64,000 bases of DNA from Deferribacter thermophilus (GTDB lineage: Bacteria > Chrysiogenota > Deferribacteres > Deferribacterales > Deferribacteraceae). The notes beneath the pieces were generated by a model. The model worked only from the letters and a program-made list of their open reading frames with translations, made no database searches and was not told the origin of the DNA. Positions 1 to 7,561 of the stretch are shown piece by piece. The DNA is taken from positions 124,001 to 188,000 of the forward strand of contig NZ_JAPNXM010000003.1 in assembly GCF_049472675.1 (NCBI RefSeq), written 5' to 3'. A program made the translations under genes and the position numbers. Every line of letters starts with the position of its first letter. The first letter of the stretch is position 1.

Positions 1-64
1 ATCCCAAAAAGAGAACAGAAACCACAAAAACTGCTAAAAATGACTTAAAAAGTTTTTTGAACAT
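1..64 (-). CDS. N-terminus of a secreted or lipoprotein-type protein (partial)
   Basis: Only the first 21 codons lie in the window. The ATG (complement of 62-64) is preceded by AGGAGG with 5-nt spacing. The N-terminus has a positively charged start (MFKKLFK) followed by a hydrophobic run, typical of a signal peptide. The gene runs off the left edge. It lies downstream of, and in the same direction as, a citrate/C4-dicarboxylate-type two-component system, so a transport-related periplasmic protein is possible, but that is only inference. Confidence 0.6.
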   Translation of the reverse strand, partial: MFKKLFKSFLAVFVVSVLFLG

Positions 65-165
65 CACTACCTCCTTATTTTACCAAACACATAGTGCTTG
101 AATTTATAACACTTTTATAATATAAAAGTTTCCATAAAAAATAGCCTTGTTCGATGAACTTTAAA

Positions 166-177
166 CCTAAATTTAGG
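166..177. promoter_or_regulatory. 12-bp perfect palindrome, possible operator
   Basis: CCTAAATTTAGG is a perfect palindrome in the 216-bp gap between the response regulator gene and the start of the left-edge gene. It could be a binding site controlling the left-edge gene. Palindromes of this length are not rare in AT-rich DNA and no second copy was noticed, so support is weak. I saw no clear promoter in the gap. Confidence 0.2.
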
Positions 178-280
178 ATTTTATGCAATCTCATATTTTA
201 AAACTAAATTATATTGTAGGATGTGTAAAGATTAGCGAAATAAGAACATTAAAAGAATTAAAGTAAATAAAGTAAATGGC

Positions 281-967
281 CTAATTGTTAAAAAAATATT
301 TCCTTTCTGGTCTACCTTTTGTGCCGTAATCTTGGTCGACATTTAAAAAACCAATCGATACGAGATATTCTAAATATCTCCTTGCAGTATTTCTACTTAC
401 TTCTAAAATTTCACTGATTAATTCCACTGTAAAATAAGGCTTATTGAGATTAGATATAGTATCTTTTACTTTGTTAAGTGTAATGGGATCTATCCCTTTT
501 GGTAGGTCATTGACAGGAGAAAGCTTATTATTTTTTTTGCCTAAAATAACAGAGTCTATATCAGCCTGATCGATCTTTCGTTTTTTTCTCAAATCTTCAT
601 AAAATTTTATATATCGTTCTATCGAATCCTTGAACCTTGTGATAGTTACAGGTTTGATGATGTAATCAAAAATCCCCCTTTTAAGAGTTCTTTGCAAAAT
701 GTTGTATTCTTTAGCAGCTGTAATCACAATTACATCTGACAAAAAATTATTTTTTCTCAACCATTTTAAAAATTCTATACCTTCAGCACCATTTGGAAAA
801 TAAATATCAAGTAAGATTAAATCAGGCTGGATTATTTCACAAAATTCTTTCCCACTTTCCACATCATTAGCAATTGCTTTAATTTCAATTAAATCATAAT
901 TAGACAAAATTTTAGAGTGTAGTTTTGCAATCTGCTCATCATCTTCAATAATTAGTGTTGTAATCAT
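281..967 (-). CDS. CitB/DcuR-family response regulator
   Basis: A 228-residue cytoplasmic DNA-binding response regulator. The receiver domain occupies about residues 1-120, with an acidic pocket near E8-D10 and the phospho-acceptor D54 in LLDI. The C-terminal ~55 residues form a helix-turn-helix with an ISEILEVSRNTARRYL-like motif, as in the CitB/DcuR/DpiA family. The start ATG overlaps the stop of the upstream sensor gene (ATGA), so the two are translationally coupled. The likely role is to activate genes for uptake or catabolism of citrate or C4-dicarboxylates when phosphorylated by the sensor. The target genes are not obvious here; the left-edge secreted protein is a candidate. Confidence 0.85.
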   Translation of the reverse strand: MITTLIIEDDEQIAKLHSKILSNYDLIEIKAIANDVESGKEFCEIIQPDLILLDIYFPNGAEGIEFLKWLRKNNFLSDVIVITAAKEYNILQRTLKRGIFDYIIKPVTITRFKDSIERYIKFYEDLRKKRKIDQADIDSVILGKKNNKLSPVNDLPKGIDPITLNKVKDTISNLNKPYFTVELISEILEVSRNTARRYLEYLVSIGFLNVDQDYGTKGRPERKYFFNN

Positions 968-2580
968 TTATTTACCTCTTTTGGCAAAATAACAGTAAAA
1001 ACCGTTTCATTTTTATATCTTTTATAGCTTATACTACCACCATATTTTTTTGCAAGTTGATAAGATTGATACAAACCTATACCTCTACCCTTTGTCTGTT
1101 TGTTGGAAACCCCTTTTTCGAAAATATGATTTTCAATTTCCTGTGGTATCCCTTTTCCTGTATCTGTAACTTCAAATATTAGTTCATTGGAATAATCATA
1201 AAAAGATATAAAAACTTTTTTCTCTTTCGATTCTAGTGATGCTTCAATAGCATTATCTATAAGATTACCTAATATAATTATTAAATCGTTAATACTGATA
1301 TGCTCTGGGATATTAAATAAAGAGCTGTTTTCATCAATATCAAGTATTATCCCTTTTTCATTGGCATAATTATATTTGCCTATCAATAGTGCTATCAAAT
1401 ATTTATCAGAAGTTGTGCCTGTTATCTTGTTATAAAAACTCACATCATTTGTTATTTCGTCATTTATATATTTCAAAGCAGTATCATAATCGCCAATACT
1501 TAAAAAACCATTTAATGTATGTAATTTGTTTAAAAATTCATGGTGTTGAGCTCGTAGCATATTTGTATATTCTTGGAAATAAGATAGCTGCTTAGCAAGA
1601 ACAGTAAACTCATCTTTACTTCTAAGTGTTATTACACAACCACTTAATTTTTCATTTATTTTTATAGGCATGATATTTGCCAAATAAGGGATATTATATA
1701 TGAATAAATCGATATTAATGAATTTTTCACCAGCTTTCAGAGCTTTTTCTATTTCACTACAGATAAAGTATTTTGAATAATGAGTCCCTCTTATACTTTT
1801 TATTGGCAATCCCAATATTTCAGATCCCTTTTTATTTATGGTTGTAAAGTAACCATCTTTATCCAATGCAAAGATAGATTCGTGAACTGATTCCAAAATA
1901 GTATTTTTTTCGTTATAAAGAGAAGCAATTTCAACAGGTTCAAGATTAAAAATTGATTTTTTTACATTTTTAGCAAGTATTACTGATAAGATAGTACTTA
2001 TAATTAATAATTCTATTACAAGCAATTTAATCCTTGTTGCATATTTATTTATTATTTGCCTGATATCTTTGATTAAGAAACCTACTGAAACTATACCAAT
2101 AATGTTATTGTTTTCATCAAAAACTGGTGTTTTCCCTCTAATTGAAGGGCCCAATGTGCCCACAGCTTTAGAAATATAAGATTCTCCGTATTTCAAGGCT
2201 CTCCAACTATCTCCGCCAACCATCTTTTTCCCAATTTTCCATTCATCAGGGTGTGTTAGCCTTATTTCATTTTCATTTCCGATAACAATAAATTCTGCGC
2301 CAACATCTTTCCTTAACTGTTCTATATACTTTTGCAGTTCTCCCCCACCTTCTTCTTTTTTAACCTTTTCAATAACATAAGGGTTTTTTGATACTACTTT
2401 TGAAACAGCTAACGCTTTTTCCCCTATATATCTCTCAACAATTTTTGCAATCAAGCTAGTGGAATAAGCACTTAATAATAAAGCAACAAGCATAATTATA
2501 ATAGTATTAAACAGGATAAGTTTGGTATGGAGTTTCAATTTCATTTTAAAAAAGTTATTTAAACCGATTTTTGATTTCAT
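964..2580 (-). CDS. CitA/DcuS-family membrane sensor histidine kinase
   Basis: 538 residues. TM1 is at ~20-45, a periplasmic single-Cache/PDC domain at ~46-182 and TM2 at ~184-204. A cytoplasmic PAS domain (~222-325), a DHp helix with H347 in the HHEF motif and an HATPase domain (N box with NAIEA, DTGKGIP, GRGIGLY) follow. In the periplasmic domain R107 and H110 (RLTH) and R148 (SIRGK) fall where DcuS places its carboxylate-binding Arg/His residues, so the ligand is probably a di- or tricarboxylate. No Shine-Dalgarno sequence is evident before the ATG. It forms an operon with the response regulator directly downstream. Confidence 0.87.
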   Translation of the reverse strand: MKSKIGLNNFFKMKLKLHTKLILFNTIIIMLVALLLSAYSTSLIAKIVERYIGEKALAVSKVVSKNPYVIEKVKKEEGGGELQKYIEQLRKDVGAEFIVIGNENEIRLTHPDEWKIGKKMVGGDSWRALKYGESYISKAVGTLGPSIRGKTPVFDENNNIIGIVSVGFLIKDIRQIINKYATRIKLLVIELLIISTILSVILAKNVKKSIFNLEPVEIASLYNEKNTILESVHESIFALDKDGYFTTINKKGSEILGLPIKSIRGTHYSKYFICSEIEKALKAGEKFINIDLFIYNIPYLANIMPIKINEKLSGCVITLRSKDEFTVLAKQLSYFQEYTNMLRAQHHEFLNKLHTLNGFLSIGDYDTALKYINDEITNDVSFYNKITGTTSDKYLIALLIGKYNYANEKGIILDIDENSSLFNIPEHISINDLIIILGNLIDNAIEASLESKEKKVFISFYDYSNELIFEVTDTGKGIPQEIENHIFEKGVSNKQTKGRGIGLYQSYQLAKKYGGSISYKRYKNETVFTVILPKEVNK

Positions 2581-2650
2581 ACAGATGTTATAAACGAAAT
2601 TTTAAAAATCGGAAATATGATTTTTAAATTGAATGAAAATAGATATATAA

Positions 2651-2672
2651 AATGGCGGCACAGGGACTTGAA
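2651..2672. repeat. Distal copy of the tRNA-Met 3' end (att-like direct repeat)
   Basis: 22 bp identical to 2858-2879, covering the 3' acceptor strand and part of the T arm of tRNA-Met. It is not part of a complete tRNA. Identity ends abruptly on both sides, as expected of a site-specific recombination core (attR). Confidence 0.75.
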
Positions 2673-2857
2673 TGGTAAAAATGAGGGTAAATAAGGTTAA
2701 ATAAAAGTAGTTAAAAGTAAATAAATTATATAAATAGCAAGAAATTATAGATGATTTATAATCATTTTAATTGCCGTTATTTACTTTAGAAGTGTCCGAA
2801 AAGTGTCCGAAAGCGAAAGAAGCAAAACAGAACTAACTGATACTTTTGAAGAAAAAG
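2651..2857. mobile_element. Scar of an element once integrated in tRNA-Met
   Basis: A 207-bp stretch bounded by direct copies of the tRNA-Met 3' end. It holds no gene. It contains AT-rich short repeats (TAAATAA variants at ~2688-2730) and a tandem pair of AGTGTCCGAA at 2791-2800 and 2802-2811, the kind of small repeats found at integrase arm sites. I read it as what is left after an integrative element decayed or was deleted. No integrase gene is in the window. Confidence 0.55.
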
Positions 2858-2879
2858 AATGGCGGCACAGGGACTTGAA
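2858..2879. repeat. tRNA-proximal copy of the att-like direct repeat
   Basis: 22-bp exact match to 2651-2672. This copy forms the real 3' end of the tRNA-Met gene (attL position). Confidence 0.75.
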
Positions 2880-2933
2880 CCCCGGACCCTGCGGATATGA
2901 GCCGCATGCTCTCACCAGCTGAGCTATGCCGCC
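2860..2933 (-). tRNA. tRNA-Met (CAT), elongator type
   Basis: 74 nt on the minus strand. It has a 7-bp acceptor stem GGCGGCA/TGCCGCC with discriminator A, and anticodon stem TGCGG/CCGCA around loop CTCATAT with anticodon CAT. The T arm contains GGTTCAAGTCC. CCA is not encoded. A CAT anticodon can also be tRNA-Ile2 (lysidine-modified), which cannot be fully excluded from sequence. The 3' end is duplicated at 2651-2672. Confidence 0.9.
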
Positions 2934-2937
2934 ATAT

Positions 2938-2959
2938 AAAAAAACCGGCAAAGTGCCGG
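2938..2959 (-). terminator. Intrinsic terminator after tRNA-fMet
   Basis: 6-bp GC-only-plus-one-AT stem CCGGCA/TGCCGG with a 3-nt loop, followed on the minus strand by seven T. It lies between tRNA-fMet and tRNA-Met, only 4 bp before the 5' end of tRNA-Met. Confidence 0.7.
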
Positions 2960-2969
2960 ATTGTTTACT

Positions 2970-3046
<77 letters not shown>

Positions 3047-3059
3047 TCAGCGAACTGTC

Positions 3060-3087
3060 AATATATAATTATTTTTCAAATTGTCAA
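3060..3087 (-). promoter_or_regulatory. Sigma-70-type promoter of the tRNA genes
   Basis: On the minus strand, TTGACA (3082-3087), a 16-nt spacer and TATATT (3060-3065). The expected transcription start near 3053 is a few bases before the tRNA-fMet 5' end at 3046. Confidence 0.75.
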
Positions 3088-3129
3088 GCACTTTTTAAAA
3101 GACTTATATCTTTTTTATAAATAAAGATG

Positions 3130-3522
3130 TTATCCCTTTATTTTTCTATCTGTTACATCTCTAATTATAGAAAAACAGTAAAGAATTTTATTATTTTTAT
3201 CTTTTATGATAGTTATTGTAAATTCGATAAATATTTTATCACCATTTTTGTTAATGGCTGGTACCTTTAATAAATCAGAATCACTATACTTACTCACGCC
3301 TGAATCCATAACCTCATAAAATCTCTCCCAGTGTCTTTCTCTTAAATTAGTGGGAATTATTAAATCTAAACTTTTATCTATAGCCTCATCCTTTAGATAT
3401 CCAAAAATTCTTTCTGCACCTTTATTCCAATACTTAATAACACCTTTATTATCTACAGCAATTATAGCATCAGCAGCTTGTTCTATAAATTTTAATAAAA
3501 ATCTTTCCATATTTAATTCCAT
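3130..3522 (-). CDS. Single-domain PAS protein
   Basis: 130 residues consisting of one PAS/PAC domain. A DNKGVIKYWN strand-turn and GAERIFGY helix are followed by FTITIIKD and the PAC-type ending FSIIRDVTDRK. There is no output domain, signal peptide or membrane segment. Free-standing PAS proteins of this kind bind a small ligand or cofactor and act through partners. It starts 19 bp after larE on the same strand and is probably co-transcribed with it. Translation may begin at codon 1 or at the second Met (codon 5); neither has a clear Shine-Dalgarno sequence. Confidence 0.75.
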   Translation of the reverse strand: MELNMERFLLKFIEQAADAIIAVDNKGVIKYWNKGAERIFGYLKDEAIDKSLDLIIPTNLRERHWERFYEVMDSGVSKYSDSDLLKVPAINKNGDKIFIEFTITIIKDKNNKILYCFSIIRDVTDRKIKG

Positions 3523-3541
3523 TTTTTTTAAATGTGATTAT

Positions 3542-4285
3542 TTATAAATTAAAATTTATTTCATTAACTTTCAAATATTTTTTAATCACCGAAGTTACAT
3601 AATCTTTATCATTAAAGCTAAAATCTATAGGTGCTTTTTTAAATTCCACTACAATCTTACTTGAATATAATCTAACTCTAATAGTGGGATATTTAAATCT
3701 AAGCTCATCTTCTACTCTTTCAACAACCCTAAGTTTTTCCAAAGTAATTTTATCTTCCATAATCCTGGTAGCAGCACAGGACTCCACAGTAAAATAAATT
3801 CCAGCTATATTTTCCAATATCTTCGTTTCATTTTTTGCAAAACTTTTACCCAAAGAGTTTTCTAATAAAGGTGATTTTACATTTAATTCTTCCAAAGCCT
3901 TTAATCCTGGCCGATAATCATCTAAATCATCAACATTAGTCCCATCAAAAACTACATCAGCACCTATATAGTCCTTTATCTCAACTAACTTATTTAAAAC
4001 CCCTTTTTTACAATAGTAACACTTATCCTTAGGATTATTCAAAAACTCCTCTGAAAAGTCCACATAAAAAGGGATCCAAGAAACATTAAAAAATTTAGCA
4101 ATGTTAAAAGCATTATTAATCTCATATAAAAAAACATTTGGATTAACACATGTTGCAGCAACAACATTTTCTTCACCCAAATATTCAACAGCTAATTTTA
4201 ACACAGCTGCACTATCTCTCCCGCCACTCAAAGCAACTACACAACTTTTGAAATTTTCAAAATATTTTTTTAGCAAATTTGACAT
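3542..4285 (-). CDS. larE: LarE-like ATP-dependent sulfur transferase (PP-loop)
   Basis: 247 residues of the PP-loop ATPase superfamily. SGGRDS at residues 20-25 is the pyrophosphate-binding loop. CYYC (89-92) and DGTNVDD (114-120) match the LarE family. C170 in ESCAATRI lies where LarE of Lactobacillus has the cysteine sacrificed as sulfur donor to the nickel-pincer cofactor. No larB or larC gene is present in the window, so the substrate may instead be another sulfur acceptor. An AGAGGTAAGG ribosome-binding region precedes the ATG. It is followed by the PAS gene and preceded by an ABC exporter on the same strand. Confidence 0.78.
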   Translation of the reverse strand: MSNLLKKYFENFKSCVVALSGGRDSAAVLKLAVEYLGEENVVAATCVNPNVFLYEINNAFNIAKFFNVSWIPFYVDFSEEFLNNPKDKCYYCKKGVLNKLVEIKDYIGADVVFDGTNVDDLDDYRPGLKALEELNVKSPLLENSLGKSFAKNETKILENIAGIYFTVESCAATRIMEDKITLEKLRVVERVEDELRFKYPTIRVRLYSSKIVVEFKKAPIDFSFNDKDYVTSVIKKYLKVNEINFNL

Positions 4286-4311
4286 CCTTACCTCTTAAAT
4301 GCTTAAGTTTT

Positions 4312-5052
4312 TTATGCAGTTTCTAAATTATTTACTATTCTTATTGCAATTAAATACAAAAAGATCACAATAACAAATAATATGAAAACATAATAAAAAG
4401 AAATTGTTTTTAAAAGTAAAGAATTTCTAATCAAACTTGTTGAGTATGTCAGTGGAAAAGCATAAGCTATATATTTTACTACAACAGGCATTTTATCCAC
4501 AGGATAGAAAGTACCAGATAAAAAAATCATAGGTGTAATAACAAAAGTGTTAACACTAAATTGATCCCCATGATTTTTTACAATTAAAGCAATTATAAAT
4601 CCAAGTAATGAAAATGTTACAAGATGTAGCATTACGGAGAAAATAAAATATATGCTTATATTAAGTTTAACCCCAATAATTATACCATAAACTAAAACTA
4701 TTGTTACAGGGACTACCCCTTTTGTAATTCCATATAATACTTCCCCAATCACAATCTGCCACTTAGGTATAGGTGCCAGTAAAAATTCATCAAATACTTT
4801 AAAATAAAATCTCGAAATATTAATTTCTGTAGATATACCATAGGCTTGATTCATCGAGCTCATAGTTATCAATCCCGGGATTAAAAAAGAGACATAACTA
4901 AAACCATCAATTTGAGAACTTCTGCCAATACCATAGCCAAAAGCTAGTAAAAACAAAAGGGGGGAAATAGCACTTGACAAAATTACTTTCCAGAACCTCG
5001 ATTTTAAAACTAACAACTCCCTTAAATAAACGCCATAAACCCCTTTAATCAT
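4312..5052 (-). CDS. ABC-2 type transporter permease
   Basis: 246 residues with about six hydrophobic segments and the ABC-2 architecture of drug and polysaccharide exporters (NodJ/DrrB type), including the conserved FLSGTFYPVDKMP region before the last membrane helices. Its ATG overlaps the stop codon of the ATPase gene (ATGA). It forms the membrane channel of an exporter with the ATPase upstream. The substrate is unknown. The next gene, larE, starts 26 bp downstream and may share the transcript. Confidence 0.85.
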   Translation of the reverse strand: MIKGVYGVYLRELLVLKSRFWKVILSSAISPLLFLLAFGYGIGRSSQIDGFSYVSFLIPGLITMSSMNQAYGISTEINISRFYFKVFDEFLLAPIPKWQIVIGEVLYGITKGVVPVTIVLVYGIIIGVKLNISIYFIFSVMLHLVTFSLLGFIIALIVKNHGDQFSVNTFVITPMIFLSGTFYPVDKMPVVVKYIAYAFPLTYSTSLIRNSLLLKTISFYYVFILFVIVIFLYLIAIRIVNNLETA

Positions 5053-5900
5053 ACCTCTATTCTCTTACCAGTTAATTTTAAATATACATCTTCCAAATTT
5101 ACTTCCCTAATTTTTGCAGAGCTTATAGCTTCCATAAATTTTAATTTTTCAATAGCTTTACTCTTAGTATCAAAATATTCCTCAACAGTCTTACCATCTT
5201 TAAAAATTTCTAAAACATACTTTCCTAATTGATTTTTTAAGTTTTCAGGTTCGCCTTGCTTTATAATTTTCCCTTTATCTATAAAATATACATAGTCTGA
5301 TAAAAGTTCAGCTTCTTCAATATAATGCGTAGTTAAAACTACAGTACACCCCATCGTCTTGTTAATATTTTTGACAAAATCCCATATATGCCTTCTGGTT
5401 GCTGGGTCTAAACCAACTGTAGGCTCATCCAAAAACAATATCTTTGGATTATGTAGCAGTGCTCTACCAATGACAAGCCTTCTCTTCATCCCTCCAGAGA
5501 GTTTTCCAGCTTTTTTATTTTTTTGATTAAATAAACCAGTAAATTCTAAAATCTCATTAATTTTCTTATCTCTTTCAAACTTTTTTAGCCCAAATAAAAT
5601 GGAATGAACCAATAAATTTTCATAAACAGTTAAATCTCTATCAATATTATTTTGCTGCGGCACTACTCCCAATAATTTCTTTATATCTTTATTGTTATAA
5701 TTAAATTTTAAATTACCGTAGAAAATATCTCCATCATCTGCCTTGAGAAGCCCTGTTAGTATATTTATTGTCGTAGTTTTACCAGCTCCATTAGGGCCAA
5801 GAAGTGCTGTAATAGTACCTTCTTTTATTGTAAAAGATAGACCTTTTAGAGCCTCAACACTTCCAAAACACTTTTTAAGATTATCAACCCTTATTTGCAT
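5049..5900 (-). CDS. ABC-2 exporter ATP-binding protein
   Basis: 283 residues. Walker A GPNGAGKT (35-42), signature LSGGMKRRL (134-142), Walker B ILFLDEP (154-160) and the switch His in TTHYIEEAELL are all intact. The C-terminal extension resembles NodI/CcmA-type ATPases. It powers the adjacent ABC-2 permease. It is divergent from the cobalamin operon across a 326-bp gap that contains the riboswitch. Confidence 0.9.
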   Translation of the reverse strand: MQIRVDNLKKCFGSVEALKGLSFTIKEGTITALLGPNGAGKTTTINILTGLLKADDGDIFYGNLKFNYNNKDIKKLLGVVPQQNNIDRDLTVYENLLVHSILFGLKKFERDKKINEILEFTGLFNQKNKKAGKLSGGMKRRLVIGRALLHNPKILFLDEPTVGLDPATRRHIWDFVKNINKTMGCTVVLTTHYIEEAELLSDYVYFIDKGKIIKQGEPENLKNQLGKYVLEIFKDGKTVEEYFDTKSKAIEKLKFMEAISSAKIREVNLEDVYLKLTGKRIEV

Positions 5901-5978
5901 TCCTTAGAAAATAATTAAAACAATTCTAATTTTCAAGAAATTATTGAAAAAAATTTTTTATTCGGGTATTGGTTTATT

Positions 5979-6130
5979 AGGCACAAGGGAAGTCCGGTGA
6001 AAATCCGGCGCTGTACCCGCAGCTGTGAGCTGGACGAAAGCCCATTGAGCCACTGCTGAGCACCTAATATATAGGTGCTTGGTGGGAAGGCGGGCGAGTA
6101 GGATGAAGGCGAGCCAGAAGACCTGTGCCT
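5979..6130 (+). promoter_or_regulatory. Cobalamin (AdoCbl) riboswitch aptamer
   Basis: A class-I-like cobalamin aptamer closed by a P1 helix AGGCAC (5979-5984) with GTGCCT (6125-6130). The conserved core pieces are in order: AAGGGAA followed by GTCCGGTGAAAATCCGGC, GCTGTACCCGCAGCTGTGA, GCCACTG, GGGAAGGC and the B12 box GCCAGAAGACC (6112-6122). It controls the long downstream operon for corrin synthesis and uptake. Confidence 0.95.
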
Positions 6131-6226
6131 CACCCAAATTATGGGTGTAAGTGTCCCCGGGTATTGGGACCGGAGTGCGTTAGAAATTTGGCTCTCCGGT
6201 CTCAAAAACGAGGCTGGAGAGTGCAA
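6131..6226 (+). promoter_or_regulatory. Riboswitch expression platform (RBS sequestration)
   Basis: After a short hairpin (CACCC/GGGTG, 6131-6147) three helices that exclude one another can form. Helix A pairs 6153-6157 with 6166-6170. Helix B pairs 6164-6175 with 6194-6205 (12 bp). Helix C pairs 6191-6203 with 6210-6222 (13 bp) and buries the GGAG ribosome-binding site at 6216-6219 of cbiA. B frees the RBS, C hides it and A competes with B. There is no T-tract, so control is most likely translational. Confidence 0.75.
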
Positions 6227-7561
6227 GTGGTTAAAAAAGCAGTTTTAATAGCATCTGATAAAAGTGGCTCAGGGAAAAGCCTTTTTACAATTTTTTTATC
6301 AAGATATTTCACTTTAAATCATAAATCTGTTTTACCTTTCAAGTGTGGCCCCGATTATATTGATACACTCCACCTAAAGCATCCTACTGGAAATAACGCT
6401 TATAATTTAGATACAGTACTGATAAATAAAGAAAAATTAAAACATAATTTTTTATTAAAGCTTAATAGCTATGATATGGCAATAATTGAAGGGGTAATGG
6501 GCTTTTATGATGGAATAGATTATAAAACTTTTGCTGGTAGCACCTACGAAGTGGCAAAACTGCTCAACCTCCCAGTCTTATTCATATTGGATTCAAGCTC
6601 AACATCTTTTACAATTGCTTCAAGGATAAAAGGTTTGATTAGTTTAGGTGGAAATATCAATGTGGCAGGTGTTGTTTTAAATAATGTTGGCTCTAAAAAA
6701 CATGAAAAAATGCTAATAAACGCAATAGAGTATCACACTGATTTAAAAGTCTTTGGTGCTATTCCAAAAATGAAAGATTTAGTTTTACCTTCAAGATATT
6801 TAGGTATTTATACAGCTTTTGAAGTAGAAGAAAATCTTTATGATAATATTGTTAATACTTTTTCAAATTATGTTGATGTAGAAAAAATTTATGAAAATAT
6901 CGACTACATTTATAATAAAGTATCTATTAAGAAAAAGTCAAAAACTAAAAATAAAAAAGCCTATATTGCCTTTGATGAAGCATTTAATTTTTATTATCAG
7001 GATAATATAGATTTTCTAGAAGAAAATGGATTTCAAGTTATCAATTTTTCCCCTTTAAAAGATGAATTACCTGAAAATCCTGATTTTATATATTTTGGTG
7101 GAGGATATCCTGAACTTTATGCTGAGCAACTTTCAAAAAACTTAAACCTTAAAAATTATATAAAAGAAGCATCCAAAAAAGGGGTACCTATCCTTGCAGA
7201 GTGTGGTGGGATGATGTTTTTATCAAATGGGATAAAAGTAAAAAATGAGTTTTTTGAAATGTGTAAACTGTTTGATGTAAATGTTGAAATGACTGATAAA
7301 AGACAAGCCTTAGGTTATGTAAATGTTACCTCATTAAAACATACTGATTTATTTGAAAAGGGTGAAAATTTCATTGGCCATGAATTTCATTATTCTAAAA
7401 TAAAAGAGTGTAATGAAGATTTTGTTTTTGAAATCAAAAAACTTACTGACAATAGTGTTAACTATGATGGATTTGTAAAAAATAACACTCTTGCAAGTTA
7501 TACCCATTTTCATTTTTTAAGCGACAATTGCATAATAAAAAATATAATTGGGGGGTGTTAG
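6227..7561 (+). CDS. cbiA: Cobyrinate a,c-diamide synthase
   Basis: 444 residues from the GTG at 6227, chosen because GGAG (6216-6219) lies 7 nt upstream and the protein then begins just before the family's P-loop region (ASDKSGSGKS). The longer frame starting at 6125 would run through the riboswitch. An N-terminal dethiobiotin-synthetase-like ATPase domain is followed by a class I glutamine amidotransferase domain with the catalytic Cys in AECGGMMFL and His in THFHFLSDN. It amidates the a and c side chains of cob(II)yrinate using glutamine and ATP in the cytoplasm. First gene of the riboswitch-controlled operon; its stop abuts cbiK. Confidence 0.93.
   Translation: MVKKAVLIASDKSGSGKSLFTIFLSRYFTLNHKSVLPFKCGPDYIDTLHLKHPTGNNAYNLDTVLINKEKLKHNFLLKLNSYDMAIIEGVMGFYDGIDYKTFAGSTYEVAKLLNLPVLFILDSSSTSFTIASRIKGLISLGGNINVAGVVLNNVGSKKHEKMLINAIEYHTDLKVFGAIPKMKDLVLPSRYLGIYTAFEVEENLYDNIVNTFSNYVDVEKIYENIDYIYNKVSIKKKSKTKNKKAYIAFDEAFNFYYQDNIDFLEENGFQVINFSPLKDELPENPDFIYFGGGYPELYAEQLSKNLNLKNYIKEASKKGVPILAECGGMMFLSNGIKVKNEFFEMCKLFDVNVEMTDKRQALGYVNVTSLKHTDLFEKGENFIGHEFHYSKIKECNEDFVFEIKKLTDNSVNYDGFVKNNTLASYTHFHFLSDNCIIKNIIGGC

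Noticed and set aside
2651..2672. Second tRNA gene
   Set aside because: Only the 3' acceptor strand and part of the T arm are present; the D and anticodon arms are missing.
3119..3143. AAATAAAG/CTTTATTT hairpin as terminator of the PAS gene
   Set aside because: The stem is weak and AT-rich and overlaps the last codons; no uninterrupted T-tract follows on the minus strand.
5933..6226. Open frame of 97 codons on the minus strand over the riboswitch
   Set aside because: It is antisense to a conserved cobalamin aptamer, has no Shine-Dalgarno sequence and no recognisable protein features.
6125..6226. Longer N-terminus for cbiA
   Set aside because: The extension translates the B12 box and sequestor hairpin. 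The GTG at 6227 has a proper ribosome-binding site and the family's normal N-terminus.
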